Positions 13,415 to 25,400 of a stretch of DNA of 64,000 bases are shown here, piece by piece; the first letter of the stretch is position 1; each line of letters starts with the position of its first letter. Location: contig JARUPZ010000009.1 in NCBI GenBank assembly GCA_031213475.1, forward strand, positions 2,257,001-2,321,000, given 5' to 3'. The DNA is from Nereocystis luetkeana (lineage: Eukaryota > Sar > Phaeophyceae > Laminariales > Laminariaceae). The notes beneath the pieces are model-generated. The model was not told the origin of the DNA. It worked only from the letters and a program-made list of their open reading frames with translations, and did no database searches. Both the position numbers and the translations under genes were made by a program.

Positions 13415-16400
13415 GATAAAAAACAGCTGTGAGGTGGAAAAAATGGTGTTAGCTCATGTTTAGGAGCTTTGTGTGACACTTCTATCGCGCGTATCACGGG
13501 TTTTTTGTGGCCTCACGTAAGGAATACAGTCTGTATACGAGAAAGACAGAATATGAGGCCGCAGAGTTAAAGGAGTGGGTGTGTCTATATTTGGGATATA
13601 CACAATACCCTGGTATATGTATACATATATGTATATTATATACGTATATATAATATATACGTATATATATATTGCCGGGTATGTGCTGCCTACACATTTT
13701 GCCGGTTGGGGACAGTAGGTATTTAGGTATCTTCTGAATTATCTCTCCAGCATCCCGAACCGACCCGGCAGGTAATCATTCACCGTACAAGGTCTACTAC
13801 CGCAGATCGCGATCGGTCCGACGCGTGAATAACCTTCATGCCCCGGTAGGGGTGGTGCCTTACTTACTGAGTTCATCTTACGAGGGCGCCTACCGCTTTA
13901 CCCGGAACATGGCTTCCAAGGAGTTATTTCGTGCAACTCGACTATTAATAGTGATTGTATGCGCTAGCCCTACAACAAACACACTGACTGCTGGTACAGT
14001 AGTTGCCCACTTGAGAACCTGAGCCGATCATGAACCACTGAAACAAGACGTGCAGTCCATGCTGTGGGATAAGTCGACTAGGCAGATAGGAAACCGTACC
14101 AAGCGATGGGAGCTACGCAGCGTTCCTCCTCGTATCATACTGTAGTAAGCTACCGTACAACCACGCCCATTGCGTACGATGAGGGTAGAACTGTTTGGCA
14201 TAATACAACAATGGTGAGTCCCGAGCCCCCCCCTTAACAGATGAGCAACTTTACCGAATACCTGTGGGAACACCATGATGAGTGTGTTTACACGTTGTTC
14301 GGTGTTTACATACACACGCCTTCCTCGGGCTGGCCCTATTTCGGTTTTTCTTCTTCTCAAAGTCGGTCTGTTGGGGGGGACATGAGGGCTTCTGGAGTCA
14401 GGAGCTCCAGAAGAAAGTACTGTACACAGGTGCACCCCTATTGTGATATAGCACGAACTTTGAAGCTTCTTCTCACCAAATTAGGGGGAGAGAGTAAACG
14501 CCGACCGGATGCGTCTACTCTGGAAAAAACGTCCAACCCCCCCCCCCCCTCCGACGGGAGCAGTCGAGAGGCACCACCATGTGAGTTCAGCGTGTGCTTT
14601 CTCCTTGCGTTTTGGGAGGAAATCGGTAAGAAAATTCGCCCTAGGGGGCTGTGCTTTCATGCTTGTTCAATGTACCGCTTAGGTCGTACATTAAAAAACG
14701 CTTGGTCTTCTTTCTAGCCTTTACGCATTCCTTGAATTTGCCCCCAGAGTGGTATATGGTATGTGCTCAAAATTTGAATCGAATTTTTCAGGGTTTCCGG
14801 CGTTCAAAATATGTAGGCGTTTCATATTGTTGGTCCAGTACTGTACGTACCAAATGTTGAGGTTTGCCAGAGCACGACATCATCACGGGTAGCACCTAGT
14901 AACGCCTCTGGGGTTTTGGTTCCTCGCCTGGGGTTTTCCTCCGCGTACGTATATATGCCTCGCCCAAAATTCATTTGTAGGACAAGATAGATATGAGGGC
15001 TTAAGCAATCCGATGGACCACCGCGCCATGACCTGTATACCTGGTGGGTGCTGACAAAACCTATTGCCGAAACGCAAACGGGATACCATTCTTTGTGGTT
15101 TCCCAGTTGAGGAACGGAGATAAGTGAGGCGATCTTGCGGTGAGGGTAGCATGTTTGGATCAAAACAACTCAGGATAAAAGAAGGGGGGGGAGGGGGGGG
15201 CGTTTAGGGCCTCACCCCCGGTGTGGGTACAGTTTACATGGAACTAGTGTCATAACTGTTTCATTTATGTGCGGTGAAATAACAAGAGGGTTGAGTGAAC
15301 AACTGCTGCTATGCCCAGCCACCGCCGCGACAATCTCATTCGTCTACCGTACGTATTCATACTGTTTTTTCTTCCAAATATACACCTAGGCCATTGGACA
15401 CACGTTGGGCGAAGGTCTACAGTTTTGGGGCGATGCGTATGCTAACAAGATTCCTCGGACGGAGAGGAGTCCCAAGAAATGAGGTACTGCCAATCTGTCT
15501 ATCCCGCTATGCCGTAGAAGCGTCTCAGCCGTTGGCCAGTCGGTCACCAATTTTGTTGTTGGGTGAACTCCCGTGCCACCCGAACCCCGTCAAACGAGGG
15601 GTCGCGTTTCGCACAGAGGGGGTTGTAGCGCTCGGTCTCTGTGTCCAGGATGTGAAGGTGACTGCCAATACCGAGGCGAGGCGTGTTCGGAAAACATCTG
15701 ATCGAGAGAGATGGTAACATTCGAAGATTTTTTTTTTGTGTTAGATGATAAGCGACTCAATTTTTGACTGGTTGCTGTCGAGAACACGAGGGCCGAACAA
15801 GTATCCCATCTCTGTGTGAACTCGACTCTCGTCACGGTAGACCCGCGCTACGATAGATGCACCAACACTGGTTTTGCCCTCAAAGGCACCATATTCGACT
15901 GGCGGGGCTCCGGACGGGTGGTGAAGAACTACCCGCCTATCGGTGGAATGCCATTAACCGCTTGCAATACAGTTCGGTACACACCTGCTGCAGGTCATCC
16001 TGGTATACGCTCAGTCGTTTTTTCGGGTGATATAGAGTTCTGCTCCAGTCCCATAAAATTGTAGAGTGACTCCTACCGTAATAGGCGTCGATATATCGAA
16101 CAAGACGTGCTACTGTGCCCCCAATACCTGCCGCCAGCACGTGCTCAAACGTTCATGCTAACCCTACGCCGGAGCCTTACCCTACCTCGATGAGGCCGAC
16201 GTCCGCGAGTATGTCCGCTGGGGCGTCCGCGAGGCGCTGCAGCAGCTGGTCCTCCAGTCCTTCCAGCTGCATCTTGTACCGGTTGGAAGCCTGATGGTGT
16301 TGCACACATATCAGACCAGATCAAAGCCTACCATAGTCAGACCAGACCCAACACATATTTCGTTATCTAGGTCGTATCGGGAAGGAGGACATATCTCCTC

Positions 16401-19400
16401 CTTGGTTCGGCATTGATTGATAGATCTGCGCGATCTCGATTGGTATTGCCGGGCGGGAAGTTCATGACCCGAAACTTCCACACTGACGCAGGGTGCGACA
16501 GGGGGTAGCCACTTCGTTTGCCTTCTGAGGCAAGTGTTTCTCGACCGGGGGGCTGCCATACATGCCCAACATCACATTATTTTGGATAAAGACAAAACGA
16601 TAGATACCTAGGCCTGGGATTGATCGCCGGGTGAAGGGTGCATTTGGTTTTGTTAATCTCTAGTTTTGGATGATATATTCAAGGGTTTTTGAACTGAGGA
16701 GCTTCATCGAAAACAAATTGCAGGGGGCACCTCTACCATATATTCATTCCACTCTACCATATGTCACGACGACGATCGTGCCTCGCCGAAAGAGAGCTGT
16801 CGAATGTGTTCTAATCTGCTCAATTCGTTAGGGGAAGGCATGTGAGATACTACCCAAAGTCCCCCCAAGATCAGCCACCCACCGCGCTAACATGTTCGCA
16901 CAGCAGCGACAATTAACCCCTTACAAGAAAACCCGGTTCAAGCGCATATGGTGGTGGAGAAAATACCGGGTAGATCGGCCAGAAGTGACGAGAAAACACT
17001 ATTGGGAATGACCATGTGATCCTTTTGTCCAAGTAGAAAACACGACCATATTTCCAGAGAAGGCCCCGCTTTGGGGGCTTGTTACGAAGAGGTCTTAAAA
17101 TGGGTAAGTCACTGCATATTAACACTGCTCTGGGCGGACCTGTCAAGGATCGTGATATCTTCACAATTATACCCTGAACGCCTTGACAGTCCCGCCCCGG
17201 AGAGCATGTTCGGTGCGACACACGCTGATAACACGCGATCAACACCTCATCAGTAGGGTAGTCATTCAGGCTCTTTTAAATAAATGCTGTTTTAAAACGC
17301 AACCGCAAACCGCGTATGTAGCGTGTAGCGTCGACAGCAGCAGTCGACGCGCTCGGGTATCCCGAGGAAAACATCGACCATACCACGGTCACTGCCTCTT
17401 TGAGGGATGACACTGCAAGGAGTCCCTCGGCGCGGGCGCAAGGCAACGCGATCTTACTCTCGTTCTTCTGCCGGGCGTTGACTCTGCTCGTGGACGGTTG
17501 TTCAAGCCAAAACGCTATCGCTATTTTTCGTCACCATCCAGTAGTATCGGATATCGTAACGACTTTTTCGATATACCGAAGTATCGGACAGCCGATACAT
17601 CATGTCGAACGTGTCTTCCCCTTCCTCCCCTGGTATCCCCTCGCAATGAATGCAAACACACACTGAGCAAAGTCTTCGACGTACGATATATATATATGTA
17701 TACCTGGTATATATATATATAGTATATACACGAAGTACATATATGCATATACATCACATAACGATTTCGTATCGAGTACGTTCTATATTATCGTTTGATC
17801 GATATCCAACACTAGGGCTAACCTCACCTGGACTAGGTCGTTCTTAGTCTTCTCCAGGTCCGGTTGTTCGGCGCCAACGACCGATGCCAACAGCTGATCT
17901 TCCAACCCCCTGCACACGAAAACATGACGGGAGGGGTGTGCTCAGCGCTTTCAGTGATGGTTTCGTCACTGTTGTTGTTGTTGTTGTTGTTGTTGTTGCT
18001 GTGGTTGCTGGTGTTGCTGGTCTGTTGTGCGATGGTTGCACTACCGTACACAGAGTGGCCTTCAACCCATTGTAAGTCCATCCGGTTCAAAGGAAACCGG
18101 AGAAAAATGGCAGGGCAGTCGTCTTAACCCTTTTAGAACTCCAGTAGTTAGTCCCGTTTTGGGGACAAGCCACTCAAATTATGAGTAATTTGTCTCCAAT
18201 TGTCCCCAAAACGAGACTGCAGTCCTAAAAGGGTTAAGTCACGAGAAAAATATACCCATGATTAATTCATAGGAATATCTGCAGTATTATTATTGTACGG
18301 CATTTTTTTCCTTGCTCTCGAAAAACCAAGACCGTACGATCAAAGACAATTCCGCGTTTATTTCGGGGGTTGTTACTGTGTGGTCGTAAAAGGGCTCTAC
18401 CACTTCAACGCGTTAGGCCGACACGTTTCTGACGGGCCGGGCTCCTTAACCTTTGAAGAACGCATTCCTGTTGACCTTTCCTGGGCTGCAGTTTCCGTTT
18501 TGGGGACACACGCGTCAAATTCTCAGCAGCTTATCCCCAAACCGGGACTTCGGTTCTAAAAGGGTTAACCCAGTGTCGCTTGAATACCAATATTAAATAC
18601 TGTTTTTCGCCACGCTTTTTCGGGGATATACTGTACCTATTTCTCAAAAACCTATCTGGTATGTATGCCCCAAAAATAGTGGTACATGTTGAGCTTTTGC
18701 CCAAATGTAATGTGTTTTTGAGTGAGCTGCAGAGCTCTTCAAGTGCCTAGCCTGGGGTAATAAAGTATAAGATACTGCCCTTTCACGGGAAACGCTTGTC
18801 TGTTATCGTTGTTGTTGACCCTGTGGTTGTGACTGCGGCTGTTGTTCTGGTCGATGTTGTTGTGGTAGTGGTGTAGTTGTTGTACGAATAGTTGCTGTTT
18901 TAGTTGTAGTTGCAGTAGTTCTTGTTGTTGTTGTTGGTATTGTTGTTGTTGTTGCTGTTGCCGTTGCTATCGCAGTCGTTGGTGGTTTCGTTGCTGTTGT
19001 TGGCGTCGTCGTTGTTATTGTCGTCGCTGTTTATTGCCGTCGTCATGGTTACTCGTATCCGCTTACCGCTGGTGGCAACCCATATAGGGCGACGGCAGCT
19101 CGGCGTGGGGTTTGAGAAAACTACACGTCAACGACAAAACATACAAGCACACTGCTTGCGGTAAGCACTACGACGACTGGATGGGGCTGCTGTATGTCTT
19201 TGGCAGGTATGGCTCTCTTCATTCCAACATCTAACCTCCTGGGTGGGCAAACACTAACGACATCCCAACGATATTTCGGGTAGTTACAACCGTGTTTCCG
19301 TCAAGCGGCGCTCCGCCTGCCAGAAATTCCAGTCGAGCGAAATATACTACGCACCCGTTTGCGGAATGCCTCTTCTAACGCATGTAGCTCGCCTTTCAGT

Positions 19401-22400
19401 GACGATGAAGTTGATGAGGGTGCACGTGGCGAACACCTCCGGCCTGTAGTGCGGGTTCGAGAGGCGGGTCTGGAGGTAGAGCCTGAAGGCCGGGTCGTAC
19501 TCACAGTCCTCCCCTCCCATGCGGAGGAAGAAGTTGCTGCCCTTGCGGATAACGGCCCGCTGAAAATTGGAAACGGGGAAAGGAAACAGCTTGGATGTGT
19601 TTCGGGCGGTTCGCGGGACAGGCTCGAGCCTGCGTGCGCGTGCGTGCCCGGTCGGCCGCCGGCAAGGCTAGACGATTTAGGTTTCCAACGCGCACCGAAA
19701 AAGCAGGCAATCGAATAAACATGTTGCCGCCGGCTTAATGTTCCTATCCCCCTCTTTGCCGACCAACCCGCATACCCACCAGTCCACCTACTCACCCATT
19801 CGCGGCAGCGGTCGTAGCGACTGCACATTAATAAATGCACCGCGGACCTCATACTGCATAATTTCTAATGGAGAGTATAATATGCCCACGATGAAAAGGC
19901 GTACTATTCACTAAGAGCGCACGAGGTTCATTGCTCACGGGACGCAAAAAACATGAGTAGACCGTGCTTTACGGTGAGATCTTCACCAATCCTACAATCG
20001 ACCCCCTACGTTGCAGGCTTGTGTGTGGCTCGCACGTATCACAACCCAGTTGTGCAGAATTGCTCCGAGCGGGCGTTCCAGGCTGGACGCGTGGGCCTAA
20101 GATTCTGGCAGCTCGTTTCGGACTCCTCACCCGATGGACTACTACGAGTAGGCCATATCGCATTTGTGTTGCACACTATTAATCGCATTTGTGTTGCACC
20201 ATGTATGTTTATATGTCATGGGTATTTTTCATGGTGTCCATCAAGGCCTACAAATCTTCTCAAAAACCAGGTTTGTGAGGTAAGGGGAAGTTCTCGATTA
20301 CGTGAAGAGCCCCAGATAATGTGGTATTTGACGAGTCGTGGGAGTTGTCGTCATCGGGTTAATCCCACATATTAAATCAGTCTGCAGAGGTGTGCAGGGG
20401 ACGTTTCAACTGAGGTACTCCGATCGTGGTACGTGTTTTGTCGTTGCTTTGTTCGGTCATCAAAACGGCATGTTTGCACTCCTCGTGAACAGTGCCTGGA
20501 TGGCCGTGGGGAACGAATCCCGTCGATTTTTCTCACCTGCAGCACAGGGTTAAGCGCGGCGTCGATGTCCTGCGGACAGTTCTCTACGATCACCGAGTCA
20601 CCCTGCTGAATGGCCGCCACGACTTTCATCATCCAGCGTGCCTGCACGTCGTAGGCGGGCGCACACATGTTTTTTTGTTTTTGTGCTTCACAGTCGTCAC
20701 CGCAGCTACGGCTGAAACGTTCTGGATGCATTTTTTTATTGATTATGTCGAAGTACTTTCACACGCATGGGGAAAATATCACGTGCATCTTTATTAGTGG
20801 GGCTCTTGGCTCGAGGAGCTCTCGATATCTCGTCCACACGAAGAAAATGTTTTTGGAAGAAACGTGTGCACTTGTAACAGGATGAGCAACCCCAAGGGCT
20901 AAGTCCGCAACAAAAAAAAAGTTTTGAAATGAAACTTACGGTGCTAAGGCGTAGTTACTCAGCTGAGAAGCGCTAAAGACTCTCCGGAAAAATTGTTTTC
21001 GATGAAAAAATGCCAGATCTTCCTGCAGGAGGAACGCGTCTAAGCATAATGGAACCGTCCGGGACCCAGACTTAAGCATCAACTTGAAACAATGCGTTCC
21101 AGGTATCACCATCGGGTGATTGTCAGCCATCGACCGAGTCTATATAGGGTGGGGGCGGGGGGGGTACTCTGCACCATGCATGGCCGTCGTCGTATGGCCA
21201 TAGACCTCCACATTCCGAGCACTTCGAGTTTTCACCGACCAGACTGACATTGCTTGCAGTAAGCGCGAACGGCGAGATGCGCGTTTTTTTAGGTTCCAAA
21301 GTGCACCCGGCGAGCGATTGTTTGTTGCACCAACGAAGTAATTTGAAGTCTAACTTTGCAGGAGGCGTGCAGAGCTACTCGCCCGAGCACGTTACACTCG
21401 GCGGTGACAATTGGGGTCACACCGATTAGACCGGTTCACCAACAAGCGGTGCGTGGTGCGCGGAAACGCCCGAGAGGGGTCATGGCGCACGCGCATGTGA
21501 CGACTTCTTCAGACTTGGGAATTTTGTTCGTAAGCAGAATTTCTAGCTAAGTCTCTGGTCTCACCTCCCCCATCTGAAGGACGTGAAGAGATCGTCCACT
21601 GGCCTCCGTCGCGGCTTCTTCGTGACGTCGTAGCCATCTGACGAATAACGACACGAAAAGGAGCCCGGTTTACTCGGTACCACATGTAAACACGCGTGGT
21701 GGGAAACTGTCTTTGATGCCTCGTGAGGGTGACGAAAAAGATCATGCCTCAAGCTCGAGGTTTCGCGATCCCCTATAGCAGGGCGGCCAAGCGCTTCGTC
21801 GCCGGCCAGCGTTCTCCTGCCTGTATACTTGTGTACGTGTTGAAGCTTGCGTCAGGCACACCCAGCCGGGAGGGATAATTCACCCGGATCTACGCGTAGC
21901 ACCGCGCACCCTCCTGATGGCCAACTATTACGGGGGGCCAGCGTAAACAGAATCATACTAATGATAAAAATTGGAATATGTGTATAGGCTTTTGTGTGCA
22001 CCGTAGGTCCTATTTACGACGGTCCCCCGTAATAAATGTTTTCAGGCTCAACCTGTACGTGAAACTCGGAAGACAAAGCACCCCCCCCGCATGCCGTGGC
22101 GTGGTTCTTTTCTTTTTTCGTATCACTGGTCACCTGATCCCTTGCAGCTGCGGGTCGATGATCAAGGGCCACCGCTGGCACTGGGTGATGATGCCGCCGT
22201 TTTCAACGCTTATCTGGTCGGAGGGTAGCTGCTCGTTCTGCCACTCCGCCACCTTCGGGTACAGCAACACAAAACGGGTATGTTGCGTAGGTTGCTGATA
22301 TTTTAGCGTGCACCATCCGGCTATGTTACAGCATGAGCTATAAACATTGTTCGATACTTCAACTTTGCCCTGAGAAAGAGGAAAACCGAGGGGAACCAAA

Positions 22401-25400
22401 ACAAAAAAGAAGTACAGGACAACTCGGATATATCATGATCTATCTATCTATCTATCTATCTATCATGGACCATCTAGTTCCTCACCTACCGCTATGAGTA
22501 GCCCAGTGTCATGAGCTTCTGTAGATCATACAGATCAGGGACATATCTATCTATCTCTGAATAGAGATTGAACTGTGGCAATGATCTGTAGATGCTCTGT
22601 ATCTGTGAAGCCTATGCACCGAGTCTCCCGTCCGTTCTGTGCTTAGTGATTTTATGAAGTCTTGTCGGTATTGGTTTTCATTTGTGTCTGATATCGAACG
22701 AAGTTCGAGCTCGAAACGATGATACAAATCAGCAAACAAAGAAGACATCAATAACATGTTTTTCGAGTTTTGATGCCTGGATATTCGAACGTAAAGCTTT
22801 CGTTCAAATCCTGCATGAAAAACCACCGGGGTGCCAGTAGATGGAGAGTTAAAAGACGTTCAATACGATATATCGTAACTTCGATGTTCCTATATATCGA
22901 ACGAGCAGGTACTTCGATCACATGAAAATATCGATACAATATCCGGCACAGGCTTTCATGCATTCATAGGGATATAGACCGGACGAAGCGGTCATTGGCT
23001 TTCGATATCACGTTTGTCGCAAGAACGGGAAAATCCTGTGAACATGGTCTGCCTTCCAGAAAATACTGAAGGGCTGTCATGAATGTTCGGCATAAGCAAC
23101 CCGTCTGAGCATGCATACCAGCAAGACAGTCCGGACAACTATTGGGCAGTCCTTGAGTTGAGAAGCGCCGCCCGTTACAACGTCTCGGGTTCCTACTTTT
23201 AATAGGGTGATGCACAGGCGTAGTAGGTGCTGGGGCGTTCGAGTGAGTCTATCGAATTCCGTTTGAGCGGACAAGTGCGGGGTAGCAAGAAGAAACGGGG
23301 CCAGAGCTACTCGGACGCTAGCGAGCTACCGTTGTCGCCGGAGTTCAAAAAGGACTTTGCGGCGAGTGCGGGTAAGGACTGAGTTCAGGTGATGGAAGTT
23401 TGGGTGAGACAGTTCTGCTCCGGACCAGCGATCAACAAAACAAAGTCAATCTGAAAGGAGGCGTAACGAAGTATGGGCGGGACCACAGGCCGGCGCAGGA
23501 GGCCTCATCCAATCCAATACTTACACTAAATGATCCACGGTAGAGAGCTAGAATACTACAGAAAAAATACGCTCGCGTATGAAAGTACAAGACGTAACAC
23601 CAATAGGACGCGAGCCGAGGAGGGAGAACAGGGACGGAGTCTTCTCGCCATGAACACGTAAGGCAATAACCGTTTTGTTGGGGGGGAAGGGGGGAGGAGA
23701 GCCTGGTATGTGACCCCTGATAGGAGTTTCGGCTACTACGGGGGACCATAGTAAATAGGACCTAATATTGTTAGTGAAGATAGCGAAATGCATAGTTTTT
23801 TACGTATACCGTAGGTTAAATTTAATAGTGGGAAAAGAAGGGCGAACATAGAAAATGGGAAGGGGAAAAAAACTACGCAGGCGAAGACGCGCTCAACTAT
23901 TATAATATCAGCGCAGGGTTTGACTACCGGGGGTTTGCCGGCCTCGAGATGAACTTACAAGTTCGTGTCTAGTCGGGGGGTAGACGCTTGGGTGTGGCCG
24001 GTTACCCTTTCAGGTATTGACAACTCAATCGAATTCTCGTACCTGGGTGCCTCGTGGTATAGTAGGGTTGATACTCCGCATATACCCGGGTACATATTCG
24101 GGTATCATCGAGACAATCAGATTTTGATACCCGAGTACCCTACGGCATACGCTCCGCACATACCCGGGTACCTACCGGAGGTTCACCAACTTATTTTCGC
24201 CCTAAACGGGTACTACTGAGTGTAGCAAAGTATATTCGTTGGGTGTCCTCGGGTGCCTACCCGGGTACGACCAGCATAGTCGGGGTCTGGCGCCCGCGTA
24301 CCTTAGAGTATACCCGACCCGTGATGCGGACGAGGTTGCAAAACAGATATGAAACATTTCCCAGTGACGCTAGCTACCCAGTATACTTGCACCCAATGTG
24401 TAATTGCATATTGTTACTTGCAAGGTCATCTGCTTGTGTGTCAGGTTTTACAGTACGGACTCCCTCACCCGGGGACTCTCAAAAAGCGTAATATCTATCT
24501 TGGCAGTGCTAGATGCTGCCAAGAGCACACGAAACGAACAACAAGGAAAAAACGGCCTGCAGTACATCACACTGTTTCCTACGAGGGACAGAACGAGAAA
24601 CCAACGAAGAACGGTGAGAGCGCCACACAAACGAAAACATATATATATATATATATATATATTCTCTCCGAATTATATATACTCCTAGGTTTTCGTACCC
24701 CTCCCCTCATCTGTCTCGTACTCACAACAAAATGCAGAGTTTCTATTTTTGTTTGAACACCTGTGGCGCTACTACTCCTATGCCGTAGCTCGAATAACGC
24801 CTCCCTTCACTACTCAAAATACCTCTCGCAAAAGGGGTACCGTAAGGGTGGAAGATACCTTGCTGTCGCTGGTGAGCATTTGCAGAGGGTCCAGTCCCTC
24901 GCGAAGCGGAATAGCTTTCGCCGTCAAGTCGGGAAGCCACCTTTGCGGGGGGGGGTTCAACGAAAAAGAGGCGAGCACCATGGACGTGAACCACCCGCCC
25001 TTTCCGTGACGGGACGCATGCCTGCGGTTATGCGGTGGAACACATGCTAAAGGTAGGGGTGCACTTACTGTTTTTTCTGGAGGATCTTGGCTTAAGGGAG
25101 TTTGTACCCCACAGTGAGTCATTCGTAAGTCACCGAAAAAAGGTGCCATTCGATAAAACGTCTCACGTGCGACTGCAGTTGTAAAACCATTTGTGCCTGT
25201 AGAAACAAAATTAGCGTTTGGACAGCTTTGGGGCGAGAAGCGCCGCCACTCAGAAACAATGTTAGCCCAAACGTGCTACTTCCGCCTATAACGCACGTAG
25301 CACGGGTCGAGGGTGCACCTGCTACTTTTTGTCCAGGCCCCTCCTTCACCTGCGAGGAACCCTACGTATTTTCGCACCGCGCCGTAAAGATGTGTGAGAA

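Noticed and set aside
19359-19718. Plus-strand 119-residue frame and a 183-residue minus-strand frame
   Set aside because: Both are shadows of exon 30 in other frames; only the frame with YDPAFRLYL and NPHYRPEVF matches a known family.
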